Shown here in pieces: positions 51,483 to 63,162 of a DNA stretch of 64,000 nt (position 1 is its first letter; each line of letters starts with the position of its first letter). Source of the DNA: Daucus carota subsp. sativus (Eukaryota > Streptophyta > Magnoliopsida > Apiales > Apiaceae); assembly GCF_001625215.2 (NCBI RefSeq), contig NC_030383.2, positions 37,570,035 through 37,634,034 on the forward strand. The letters are read 5' to 3'. The notes under the pieces were generated by a model that did no database searches, was not told the origin of the DNA, and saw only the letters and a program-made list of their open reading frames with translations. The position numbers and the translations under genes were made by a program.

Positions 51483-52680
51483 TGTCTAGGTTTGTTGTAT
51501 CCATGGTTATGATCATGCTGTTGATTTTCTGCCCTCTTAATTTGTAAATGTATATATAGAACTTTGAACTAACTACTGGAAATAATGATGCAACTTTACT
51601 GCTCTGCTTGGTAAAATCTTGGGCAATATCATGATACTTGGCCTTTTCTTTTCTGCATCGAAAAACACGGGTGAAGATCTATTTTACATATCCATACAAT
51701 TCCCCCGTCAAGATTGAACATAAAGTTCTGTATATGTTCATGCAGTTCCTTTGTTATCTGGTACTGCAGTGAAAAACTAGATAGCGTTACCATTTAGATT
51801 GCAGCCCTTAACTATGTCATTTTAACAACCGTAAATTATACTGCTCAGGGTCATTTTGTGAACAGTAGTGGCCTTTCCTCTGTGGGATAGGTATGTATTG
51901 TATGAACTCGTCTAATCATGTTTTTCTTTTACCACGAACTTTAACAGTTAAGATGATATATAAATTAAATAAACTATCTGGCACATACTATGTGTATAAT
52001 GTAATGTGTAGAAATATATAAAGTGAAGAGAATTTGCCTAAAGTTGTACCTTCTCTGTGTATTGTGTAGAAATATGTAAAGTGAAAGGAGAATTTGCCTG
52101 AAATTATAAATATTTAAGTAGATACTTTCTCCGTGACTGTGTGACATAGAAATTGGTGAATACAGTTAGCTGCCTGAAATTTGAAATAGCGGATATCTTA
52201 ATAGATACCTTATTATCTAAGAAATTGTCGAAATTTTGACACATTTTTCAGTCAGAATTGAATATAAAATCTGAACCATTACATAATTATTTGAAAATTT
52301 ATACTCCTGTTTTTTTTATATGCCGTTTTAAATTTTTACACAAACTTTTAAGTGTTTTGATCGAATAGTTAAATATGTCAGTTTTTTTGAAAAAATTCTT
52401 TGAGAAGAAATATGTAATCAATATCTTAATTCACAGAAAAAAAATTTATTAAAAATAATATTTATTTATTATCCGATCAACTCATCTAAGATGTATGTCA
52501 AAATTCTAAACGTCATGAAGGATTATAATTTAGGTTAATTGTTTGCACGCATATAGGAGTAATCTCTTTGTTTTGTTTTATGAGCCGTCTAATGTTTTGA
52601 CATATACTTTTAAATGTTCTGACTATGTAGTAAAAAAAATTATTTTGAAAATATTCTATTTATTATATGTTTTTTTACTA
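51483..52680. other. Spacer between FTSH and the PPR gene
   Basis: Noncoding. A GTGTAGAAATAT(A/G)TAAAGTGAA(A)G(A)GAGAATTTGCCT block is doubled at about 52007-52040 and 52064-52100. The first few hundred bases should be the FTSH 3' UTR. Confidence 0.45.
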
Positions 52681-52970
52681 CTCCCTCCGTCCCGGTAGAT
52701 TGTATACATTTGGTTTGGACACCGAGACCAACAAAAAGTGTAAAAAATGAGTAAAGTGAGATGAAAAGTGAGTAAAATGGTGGGACCCAAATATATTTAA
52801 TGATAGATTTGAGATAGTGGAGGAAAATAGTGAGTGTAATAGTGTTTATATTATTATAAAATTGAGATAGTGGGAGAAAGAAGTGGGTGTAAGTATTATA
52901 TTTGGAATGTATAGAAATGATGGGACGTCCCAAAAAAGAAACTTTATAAAAATGATTGAGACGGAGGGAG
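52681..52970. mobile_element. Stowaway-like MITE
   Basis: 290 bp with CTCCCTCCGTCCCGGTAG at the left and GAGACGGAGGGAG at the right, TA on both sides. It lies 170 bases before the PPR start, so it may contribute to that promoter. Noncoding. Confidence 0.82.
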
Positions 52971-53141
52971 TAATTTTTTTCCAAAAATAACACTTTTAAC
53001 TATACCTTACCGCCCAAACACTTCCTAAATGAGCCACCTGTAAAACAAAACAATACAGAGGCGGCAACAATTTCAGCGTAATATTTCTTTCCTTAAATTT
53101 TACTCCGTTGCAAGCCGTTTAAATAAGCGGTTATTAAATTG

Positions 53142-55814
53142 ATGATACGAAAGGTAAGTACACAGAACAAAAAGAGAAAGGGTGCAATGAGTTTAACACA
53201 AAGACTCAGACCCAAATCACTTTATTGTAGGACACTTGTACAATGTCAGAGCCAGACCAGATGTTCCTATCAGTCAATGCCTTTAATTTCGAGTAGTAAT
53301 GATGTATCAATCAGGTTCTCAAATAATTTAAATTGTTTTCCTGGCGCGGACAACGTGTTTGATGAATTGTCTCAAAGAGATATTTCTGAAACTAATCGAG
53401 TGCTTTTTGGGTACTCGAGAGATAATATGAACTTGGAGGCGATCAAATATTTTGTGGGTATTCGTAGATTGGGTTCACCTGTTGATGGGTGTAGCCTTTC
53501 TTGTGTTTTAAAGGTTTGTGGGGTCTTGTTTGATCAGATTCTTGGTAAACAAGTACATTGTCATTGTGTTAAATCTGGGTTTTTGGAGGATGTGAGTGTT
53601 GGAACATCGCTTATTGATATGTACATGAAGTCTGAGAATGTTGCTGAGGGGAAACAAGTATTTAAAGAGATGCCTGAGAGAAATGTAGTATCTTGGACTT
53701 CGTTGCTTTCAGGTTCAAGTTGGAATGGGTTGTTTGATGAGGCGGTAGATATTTTCTTTCAAATGCAACATGCAGGAATTAATCCTAATTCCTTCACTTT
53801 TGCTGCTGTGCTTGGAGCATTGGCGAACAATGGTTTGGTAGAGAAAGGAATTCGAGTGCATGCAATGGTTATTAAAAGTGGGTTTGAATTGGCTACTTTT
53901 GTATGTAATTCCTTGATGAATATGTATTTTAAGTCTGGTTTAATAAATGATGCTAAGGCTGTGTTTAATGGTATCAGGAACAGGACTGTGGTTTCGTGGA
54001 ACTGCATGATAGCTGGTTTTGTGACAAATGGGCTTGATGTGGAAGCTCTTGAGCTTTTTAATAGGATGAGGGTTGCAGGAATAGATCTGACTCAGTCGAT
54101 TTTTGTTACAGTCATAAAATTGTGCTCTGACCTTCATGAACTTGGTTATGCAAGACAAGTCCATTCCTTAGTTATTAAAAGTGGGTTTGGACTGGATCCA
54201 AATATTATTACATCACTTATGGTAAACTACACAAAGTGTGGTGAAATGAATGATGCCTTCGAGATATTCAGTACAACGCCGGGTGTTCATAATGTTGTGT
54301 CATGGACAGCCATCATTAATGGGTACTTGAAGAATGGTGAGGTAAAGCAAGCTGCAGAATTGTTTTGTCAAATGAACAGAGAAGCTGTAAGGCCAAACGA
54401 TTTTACTTATTCTACTATTCTTACAGCTCACCCTACTATTTCTTTATTTCAAGTACATGCCCCAGTCATCAAATCTAATTACGAGAGGACGGCATCAGTA
54501 GGAACTGCTCTCTTAGATGCTTATGTCAAAATTGGACACATTAACGATGCTGAAAGAGTGTTTGATCTAGTCGAGGAGAAGGATATTGTTGCATGGTCTG
54601 CAATGTTAGGTGGGTATGCCCAAGTAGGAGACAGCATTGGAGCTATAAGACTCTTCTGCCAATTGGCAAAGGAACGGATTAATCCAAATGAGTATACATT
54701 TTCTAGTGTCATTAATTCATGTTGTAATCCTATGGCGACAGTGGAGCAAGGGAAACAGCTACATGCAAGGTCAATAAAATCAGGACATCATAATGCTTTG
54801 TGTGTAAGTAGTGCCCTTGTTACCATGTATGCGAAGAGGGGTAATATCGAGAGTGCTAATGAAATTTTCAAAAGGCAAAAGGAGAGGGATCTAGTTTCAT
54901 GGAATTCAATGATCTCGGGATATTCACAGCACGGTTATGGAACAATGGCACTTGAGATTTTTGAGGAAATGCAAACTCACAATTTGCAATTGGATGATGT
55001 AACGTTTATTGGAGTGCTTACTGCTTGTACTCATGTTGGACTTGTGGAGAAAGGTCAAAGATACTTTGATATGATGGTAAAAGACCATCATATAGATCCT
55101 ACTATGGAGCATTACTCCTGCATGGTTGATCTTTACAGCCGAGCTGGATTACTAGAAAAAGCCATGTCTATCATTGAAGGGATGCCCTTTCCTGCTGGTG
55201 CAACTATTTGGCGTACACTTCTTGGAGCTTGCCGTGTTCATCGAAATTTGGAGATAGGGAAACGTGCAGGAGAAGAGCTCATGTCTCTTGATCCTCAACA
55301 CTCTGCTGCGTATGTGTTATTATCTAATCTTTATGCTGCAGCTGGAAAATGGCAAGAGAAGGGGAAAGTTAGAAAACTAATGGATGAAAGAAAAGTAAAA
55401 AAAGAAGCTGGGTACAGCTGGATTGAGGTTAAACGCAAAACTTACTCATTCCTAGCTGGAGATCGTTCACATCCCTTGTCAGATAGCATCTATTTGAAAC
55501 TAGCTGACTTAAATGTCCGACTGAAGGATGCAGGGTATCAACCTGACACAAACTATGTACTTCAGGATATTGAAGAGGAGCACAAAGAGGCTACTCTTTC
55601 TGAACATAGTGAGAGGTTAGCTATTGCTTTTGGATTGATTGCCACACCGCCTAGCAGTCCGCTTTATGTTATGAAGAATCTTAGAGTTTGTGGTGACTGT
55701 CACACTGTAATAAAGTTAATATCGTCCCTTGAAGGAAGAGTAATTGTGGTCAGAGATTCAAATAGATATCATCACTTTAAAGAAGGATCTTGCTCTTGTG
55801 GGGAATACTGGTGA
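53142..55814 (+). CDS. PPR protein, PLS class with E and DYW domains
   Basis: Intronless, 890 aa from the ATG at 53142 (MIRKVS); a later ATG (MSLTQRLRPK, 53187) also gives a good organelle presequence. About 20 pentatricopeptide repeats of P, L and S type run from residue ~85 (examples RNVVSWTSLLSG, NSLMNMYFKSG, RDLVSWNSMISGYSQHG). They are followed by E/E+ motifs (GATIWRTLLGACRVH, GYSWIEV) and a DYW deaminase domain with HSERLAIAFGL and CGDCHTVIK zinc ligands. The last four residues are GEYW rather than GDYW. Such proteins edit C to U in plastid or mitochondrial RNA, the repeats choosing the site. Closest in style to the At2g27610 type; RNA target and organelle cannot be told. Confidence 0.93.
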   Translation: MIRKVSTQNKKRKGAMSLTQRLRPKSLYCRTLVQCQSQTRCSYQSMPLISSSNDVSIRFSNNLNCFPGADNVFDELSQRDISETNRVLFGYSRDNMNLEAIKYFVGIRRLGSPVDGCSLSCVLKVCGVLFDQILGKQVHCHCVKSGFLEDVSVGTSLIDMYMKSENVAEGKQVFKEMPERNVVSWTSLLSGSSWNGLFDEAVDIFFQMQHAGINPNSFTFAAVLGALANNGLVEKGIRVHAMVIKSGFELATFVCNSLMNMYFKSGLINDAKAVFNGIRNRTVVSWNCMIAGFVTNGLDVEALELFNRMRVAGIDLTQSIFVTVIKLCSDLHELGYARQVHSLVIKSGFGLDPNIITSLMVNYTKCGEMNDAFEIFSTTPGVHNVVSWTAIINGYLKNGEVKQAAELFCQMNREAVRPNDFTYSTILTAHPTISLFQVHAPVIKSNYERTASVGTALLDAYVKIGHINDAERVFDLVEEKDIVAWSAMLGGYAQVGDSIGAIRLFCQLAKERINPNEYTFSSVINSCCNPMATVEQGKQLHARSIKSGHHNALCVSSALVTMYAKRGNIESANEIFKRQKERDLVSWNSMISGYSQHGYGTMALEIFEEMQTHNLQLDDVTFIGVLTACTHVGLVEKGQRYFDMMVKDHHIDPTMEHYSCMVDLYSRAGLLEKAMSIIEGMPFPAGATIWRTLLGACRVHRNLEIGKRAGEELMSLDPQHSAAYVLLSNLYAAAGKWQEKGKVRKLMDERKVKKEAGYSWIEVKRKTYSFLAGDRSHPLSDSIYLKLADLNVRLKDAGYQPDTNYVLQDIEEEHKEATLSEHSERLAIAFGLIATPPSSPLYVMKNLRVCGDCHTVIKLISSLEGRVIVVRDSNRYHHFKEGSCSCGEYW

Positions 55815-58800
55815 CATTAAATTATGGAAATAAGAACTTGCTACCAAAAACCTTCAAAAGGAGCCCTCCTAGTTTGTAACTAAGCATGGCCATGACGCTT
55901 GTGTGTGAATAGGCCGATAGAACTAAAATATATGCCTGAAAGATTCGATGAAGTTAACTGACCAAGACAGGAAAATGAAAGTTGATTACATGAGCTCCCG
56001 CACACCATTTAACTGTATACTTGTTGTTAGTGGGTTCTACTGGTTGCTACTTCTCAGAGATACAAGTTACCATATGTATAAGAATTGATGCTGACCAGTT
56101 TAATTGAGAAAAGAATTTCATTTTGGAAGGAGCATAATTCTTATTGCTTGCTGAGAAAACAACAGGAATTGTATGTAGCTAAGGATTGGCTTGGCCTTAA
56201 AAGTATATGAATTTGGCAGTCAGAATTTTATCTTGGTCAAAGGGTAAAGTTGGCATCAACACACCTACGGCACAAAGAGTTATCTTTGCACTGAAACAGT
56301 TGTGTTGCTCTGGTAAAATATCTTGGTCACCTTACTCTACATTGTCAGAAGATTTTTTTATCTCAATCCGTCCCACTCATTTTGTTCATGAAATATATTC
56401 TATTTACCAAATTTACACTTCATTTTTACCATATCTATATAACTTGAACAAATTTGAAATGTGGTCATGTATGTAGGACAAAAAAATAGAAAATGTGGAC
56501 AAATTGAATGGCACTGAGGGAGTGTGTATATAAATATACCTGATTATCCCTGTTTATGCTTACTTTCTTACAGATCCCTCTTGATCATCTGTTTGATTGT
56601 CTTTATATTTTGTATAAAGAAATCATATATCATGCTTTTAGATTTTTCATTACCTTCCGACTTTTTGCAATATTGATAATATATTTCAATTTGTTTATTG
56701 TTCTTGACAACCTAACAAATCTATGGGTTTTTTTTGTATATTATATACATTAGATGTTGAAAGTAATTATATATGTGAGTTTTTTTTTACTCTAACTCGT
56801 CAGATTATAAATTAATAGTTATCAACTTGTGCAACCTATTGGCTATGGCCTAGTATGTACTGATAGGAGGTGAGGAATTTCTGCTAATACCACCATCATG
56901 ATGGCATGAATGTTTATGCTCGATCTAGATAGTTGGTGAGTTGATCAGAAGTGTTTTATTGAATTTGTTATTTACTTTGCAGCTGTTTGCACGGAACGTT
57001 ACGTTGTGGGAATTGAAGACTTGCTCCCGTTCTGAGAGGTCTTTGCTAAACTCGCCTGTCTGTGAATTTAAACTGTAGGCATGCAACTTAATTATTGTAA
57101 TGTATATCAATATAGTATTTAACATATAATTTTCAAATTTGCAAAACAGATTCTCACGATGCCCATGCAGTTAGTCCACTTGGCAAACTTGGATCAATAT
57201 TTTTGTTTACAGAGGATCGTTTACTTTCAGACTCTGAATTCTATTCACGAGAACACTATATGATGGTAAGAATGACTTTGATTTTACCAGTTTACGGTTA
57301 TCTTCTTGTAAGAATTGATTTCAGCTTACATATACATTATTGGACGGTTGTTTCAAGCTAGTGCTTCAAGATCATCATCACTACTAAATGTTAGCCAGTC
57401 AATGATGTCACTGCATTGACATCAGTGCTTTTGCAAGTTTAATCTCCATGTTAGAACTTATCAAGCTTTGGAAGAAAGCTTAGTCTTTCTTCCTGTAGTA
57501 TAGCAAGAAAACATAAAAGCCATCAAAAGTGGTGTTATAACATATGTACACAGTTCATGACAATATATCAATGCTATATACATATAAATTGTAGGATGGT
57601 ATTAGAGATAAGTTACATAGGACGGTGTAAAATCCAGAGCTTAAGATTTTTGTGGAACTAAATCCAATCGGAACACAGCATGCAAGATGCATTGATAAAT
57701 ACAAACATACACAGGCCGAGGGGAAGAAATAGAGAGTCTAGAAAGCTAAGCAAGATTGCCTTCTTCAGGTGCATTCGACTACACACTTTACTTCGTCACA
57801 TTGTGTAGTTTGGGCAACATTTCGTCATTTCTAGCAGGGTCAGTATAGTGAAAGTTGTCACACTCCTGGTTCCAAGTTCCAACTAAACTGGTTGTCAGTA
57901 GGATTTCCAGCCTCAGTTTAGTTTATTGGAACTCCGATATATTTCTTCTGGTGAACGCTAGTATCTTGTACGCAAAAGTGTTTCAGAGTTACTTTTTTGG
58001 ATTCCAAAATAAGTACAGTAATTTGACATGAATAATCCAGTTGACTTGTTTAGTTCCCGCCAAGCAGAACCTCTACGCTATTGCAGCGTTTTATAGATTA
58101 GAAGCTTTTATGTTTGCAAAATGAGAAATCAATTTTTACAATCTTTGGTCAAGAAAACCAACAAACAGGGGCGATTTGATGCATAAACCAGGCCCCGCAA
58201 ACAATCCAAAAATTAAGACCGAAACGGATAAAACCAAACCAAAAACAGTAAAATTCCAAAAATCGAATCGTACTAATATTTTGGTTCTCATTTAAGTTAC
58301 AAGCGAACAGAGAAACTGAGACTGAAGTAATTGAATCAATAAAAATTGTGAAACATGAAGGAATATAAGTAGAGCATGTTGCAGGATGTGCGGTCTTTCA
58401 CAAATTTTCTGTATAATTATCTATGGAACACGCGAACGCGTGCATATATATAATCTTACTCCAATAGAAACTAGCTTATACAGTAGAAACTAGCTTATAC
58501 AGGAAACTAGAAACTGATTATTCATCGATTCTTATAAACACAATAAAATATAATTATATACAATATCATCATTGTCATCTATATAATTACAGTCCCAACC
58601 ACTTTCTGTATAATTTTAATTTTTTTTGTTCTATAATATTTTTAAACATTCAACAATATTTTTAAACATTCAACAAGATTATGTTCTACCACGTAATCAA
58701 TATGAACAATAATTAATTTTATAAATCACACGATATATTAAATATATCTCAGAACATATCGTCATGTGATTTATAAAAGTAATTGCTATGCATGTTAGTT

Positions 58801-58984
58801 ACGTTGCAGAATATAATCTTTATCTTGTCGGATGCTTAAATATATTATAGAACAAAAAAGTTATATTTGAAATTATTAGATTGTATTTTATCCAAATTGA
58901 AGAATGAGAACTCCAAGACTACACATAATTAAACACTCCAAGAAATTTAACTCAACTTTATCCGATAATCATCAATCAGTAATA
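55815..58984. other. Gene-poor stretch downstream of the PPR gene
   Basis: No gene I can support. It includes a worn Stowaway-like element (about 56366-56522: CCGTCCCACTCATTTTGTTCA versus TGGACAAATTGAATGGCACTG...GGGAG). Small tandem doublings: TAGAAACTAGCTTATACAG at 58465-58502 and AATATTTTTAAACATTCAAC at about 58637-58676. Early parts may be PPR 3' UTR. Confidence 0.45.
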
Positions 58985-60357
58985 TCAATATACTTATATA
59001 AAGGAGAAGCGAGGGGCGTGTAGGTGGCGCCTCTCACATCGCTCCGTTCTATTTTTCTAATTTTTTGGAATTTTTGGATGAAAAATATCAAAAAATAGAA
59101 CTACCTTTTTAGTTTCGGTTATATTAGAAGTAAGTTTCAGAATATGATTTAGTTTCAGATTATTTATGGAATATAGTAGCTTGAAAGTTTTAATTTGGTT
59201 TTGTTTCAGATTATTTAATTATGGGAATGAGTAGCACACAAGCCTCTCTTCATCTATAAATACCTTTATAGATTGTAGGGTTTTGGATCATCTAAACACA
59301 ACCTCCTCTCTCTCAGTACCACAACCCTACCTCTCTCCGGTGGCTTGATTTCTAACTCGGTGGTGCCGTTCTTCTGCAACGATAAGTGAAGACTGTTTAT
59401 ATAGTATTAAAAAAATAAAGGTTGTTGCAAGTAAAGGTAGTTATACACCGCTATGTGGGAGTCAACAAATTGAAACAAAGGGAAAATAATATAGTCTTGA
59501 CATGATATTAATGGATGACATCAATAAATTAACTATTAATGATGTAGGTTTGTTGATTATTCTTTTATAATAATATTTGTTTTGTTCATCGGACATGTTT
59601 GTTGTTGTTAATTTTATATGATTTACTTTGTATATATAGGAAAATATGGTGGAGAAGCGAGGGGCGTGTAGGTGACACCTCTTACATTACTCCGTTCTAT
59701 TTTTTTAATTTTCTAGAATTTTCGAATGAAAAATATCAAAAATTAGAACTACCTTTTTTAGTTTCGGGTATATTAGAAGCAAGTTTCTGAATCTGATTTT
59801 GTTTCAGATTATTTATGGAATATAATAGCTTGAAAGTTTTAATCTGATTTTGTTTCAGATTATTTAATTATGAGAAAAAAAGCACACAAGGCTCTATGCA
59901 CCTATAAATACCCCTATAGATTGTAGGGTTTATGATCATCTAAACACAACCTCCTCTCTCTCCATGCTACAACCTCACGGATTTAACTTATATGTTTTTG
60001 TGCACAATCAATCCAAAAAAATTGGAGGAAGGTGACAATGTAAGAACATGATTACTTTAAAAAAAACACAAATAAAATTAAGATTCGTCGTATTTTAAAT
60101 TGTTAATTACATGTATAAATTTATTTTCATTTTTTCACCAATGAATTATAGTCCAATTTTGCAATTTTAGATATTAGTGTTGGTATTACATCAAGATTTT
60201 TATAATATAAAATTTGTTTTATCCCACAAATATTAATTTTGAAACATTAATATATTTTTTTATAGACATCCACAAAATTATTTTATTCTACAAATATTAA
60301 TATTGAATCATTAAAATAATTTTTATAGGCCGCCGCAACGCGCGGCTTCTGAACTAG
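58985..60357 (+). mobile_element. Helitron-like element A with duplicated module
   Basis: Begins near ATCAATATACTTATATAAAG (TC at 58985-58986 after A) and ends with a GC hairpin (GCCGC...GCGGC, 60329-60346) eight bases before CTAG and T (60354-60358). No coding capacity. It holds two direct copies of a ~650-bp module beginning GGAGAAGCGAGGGGCGTGTA (59003 and 59651). Each carries CTATAAATACC followed by an ACAACCTCCTCTCTCTC-type leader-like tract. Confidence 0.65.
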
Positions 60358-61916
60358 TACTTATATAAAGGAGAAGCATGGGCGTGTAGGTGGCGCCTCT
60401 CACATCGCTCTGTTCTATTTTTCTAAATTTCTGAAATTTTTGGATGAAAAATATCAAATATTAGAACTACCTTTTTTAATTTCGGGTATATTAGAAGCAG
60501 ATTTCAGAATCTGATTTTGTTTTTCAGATTATTTGTGGAATATAGTAGCTTGAAAGTTTTAATCTGATTTTGTTTCAAATTATTTAATTATGAAAAAGAG
60601 TAGCACACAAGTCTCTCTGCACATATAAATACCCCTATAAACACAACCCCCTCTCTCTCAATACCACAACCCTACCTCTCTCTGGTGATGGTTATCTTGA
60701 TTGATTTCTAACTCGGTGGTGCCGTTTTTCTGCAACAATAAGTGAAGGCTGTCTATATAGTATTAAAAAAATAAGGTTGTTGCAAGCAAATAGTTATAAC
60801 CCGCTATGTGGGAGTCGACAAATTCAAACACATGAGTTTTGACATGATATTGATTGATGATATCAATAAATTAACTATTAATGATGTATATTTGTTGGTT
60901 ATTCTTTTATAATATTTGTTTTGTTCATCAGACATGTTTGTTGTTAATTTTTATATGATTTACTTTGTATACAGGAAAATATGGTGAAGAAGCGAGGGGC
61001 ATGTAGGTTGCGCCTCTCACATCGCCCCGTTCTATTTTTCTAATTTTCTAGAATTTTTGGATAAAAAATATCAAAAATTAGAGTTACCTTTTTTAGTTCC
61101 CGGTATATTAGAAGCAAATTTCAAAATCTGATTTTGTTTCAGATTATTTATGGAATATAGTAGCTTAAGAGTTTTAATTTGATTTTGTTTCAAATTATTT
61201 AATTATGGGAAAGAGTAGCACAAGTTTCTCTGCACCTATAAATTGTAGGGTTTTGGAAAATATAAACACAACCTCCTCTCTCTCAATACTACAACCTCAG
61301 GGATTTAAGTTGCATATTTTTGTGCACAATCAATCAAAAAAATTTGGAGGAAGGTGACAATATAAGAACATGATTACATTTCAAAAAAAAAACACAAATA
61401 AAATTAAGATTCATCGTGCTTTAAATTGTTAATTACGTGTATAAATTTATTTTCATTTTTTCACCATGAATTATAATCTAATTTTACAATTTTATATACT
61501 CCCTCAGTCCCGTGGGATTGTTAACGTACACTGTTTGCACGCATTTTGAGGCTCTTATAAAATATAGCAATATAATATTTTTTAAATTTATTTTTTTTCT
61601 GAATAAAAGGTTAGACATCAAACTTTTATTCAGAATTTTTTTTATAAAAAAAAACATCATGGAACTATATTTTATTGAGGCCTTAAAAAGCGTGCCAAAA
61701 AGTGATGTTAACAATCCAATGGGACGGAGGGAGTATTAGTATTGGTATTACATCAAGATTTTTATAATATAAAATTTAATTTATCTTACAAATATTAAAT
61801 TTGAAATATTAATATACTTTTTATAAACAGTTACAAAATTATTTTATTCTACAAATATTAATATTAAATAATTAATATAATTTTTATAAGTCGCCGCAAC
61901 GCGCAGCTTCAACTAG
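60358..61916 (+). mobile_element. Helitron-like element B, head to tail behind A
   Basis: Starts at once after element A with the same TACTTATATAAAGGAGAAGC and ends with CGCCGCAACGCGCAGC, then CTAG and T (61913-61917). It again has two module copies (from 60370 and about 60990). A Stowaway MITE is inserted at 61499-61733. A TC start is missing, so the 5' end may be truncated or shared with A. Confidence 0.6.
61499..61733. mobile_element. Stowaway MITE nested in element B
   Basis: 235 bp, CTCCCTCAGTCCCGTGGGATT at the left and its near inverse (CCAATGGGACGGAGGGAG) at the right, TA on both sides. It interrupts sequence that is continuous in element A (near 60178). Confidence 0.85.
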
Positions 61917-61917
61917 T

Positions 61918-62907
61918 AGTTTCTTAGAAAGTAAAGACTTATAATACCAGACAAAGGTAAGAATCAATTTCCAATGCCATCAGTATTTAGCGGCCATGCA
62001 GTTTCGTGCCAAGGGATGCGTAAACCCAAAGACAATGCTTCCTTGGATACAAATCCAGCGACTTTTCGCCTAGGTAATATCACTATTTTGGCTGAGACTT
62101 GGACTAACAATCCGCAAACTGCGCGTGCCACAGATATATAAAAATTAAAAGGAGTCCCTCGGATATTTGACACAAAATCAAACCTCAATTGTTGAAAACA
62201 AAAAAAAAATATTCGTGACATGAGATAGCTATATAGTTAAAAATTTGCTGAACGATAAATTTTGTGCTCCAGTGGTATCAACTAAAATGTTTAGCTATGT
62301 TTAAAATAATGTTATTCTGTTATTTCAAATTCTAACAATTATATTTTTCATATAATAGTTATTTATTGTGAATAAATTTCATAAATAACTTCCTTATAAA
62401 TTCAGTCAATTAAACATTTTATATCAATATATATTTTTTTATTCTAATTAATTAAAATAATTACAATATTTAAGAATATATTATTTTACTATTTTCATAT
62501 TTTAACGGCTAAATTTTCATATTGTAGTTATGTATTGTAAATAAAACTTATAAATAATTTATTTTCTGAATTTAATCAAATGAAGGTTTTATACAAGAAC
62601 ATATGTTATTTAAATAAATAAATAATTTTATTTTATAATGCAAATGATATAGTTTTTAAAAATAAATTTCATTCCCAAATTTTATTTAACTGTTGTAAAA
62701 ATAAGATAATTTTTAAAACTAAAAACACTATTATATAAATCTAAATTTTAAGTATCAGAAAGTGTATAAACATGTAAATTGTACGCTAACTGAGAATTAA
62801 ACACGATTGATATAACACATAAACTCAAATACTTTCACATATCTAAAATATTTTTCTGTAATGGACAATACTACACGATTCATTCTTGATATAATGGGTG
62901 CATAAGA
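61918..62907. other. AT-rich spacer
   Basis: No gene seen. On the minus strand 62221-61964 reads through 85 codons ending WPLNTDGIGN, which recalls the start of a plant LINE RNase H domain, too short to call. 62280-62760 is very AT-rich. Confidence 0.35.
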
Positions 62908-63162
62908 ATGAGTGCGGCTTACCTTCATAATCAGCGTGAAAGAGCAAATTCTATCTCGTATCATGGTGGTTCCATGATGAATCACCGCGTAATTGATCGC
63001 AATAGAGAAGGTGGTCATGCGAGACGGTATTGTGATTATTTTTCCAATACACCTACATATACAAATACACAATTTCATCGAAGATTTCGGATGCGTAGAT
63101 CATTGTTTATGCGAATTGAAGAAGCAGTTACAGCTCATGACAATTGTTGTGAGAGAAATTGA
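62908..63162 (+). pseudogene. PIF/Harbinger transposase fragment
   Basis: Plus strand, 84 codons. GHARRYCDYFSNTPTYTNTQ followed by FHRRFRMRRSLFMRIEEAV matches the N-terminal part of plant Harbinger-type transposases (Plant_tran family, pattern RL..DYF...P.Y....FRRRFRM...LF..I). A stop follows at 63160-63162, and no DDE catalytic core is recognisable behind it. It is a dead fragment of an autonomous element and could be related to the source of the Tourist-like MITEs in the window. Confidence 0.7.

Noticed and set aside
61964..62221. 85-codon minus-strand frame ending WPLNTDGIGN as a LINE RNase H
   Set aside because: Only a few residues resemble the domain and the frame ends at once; too little to call.
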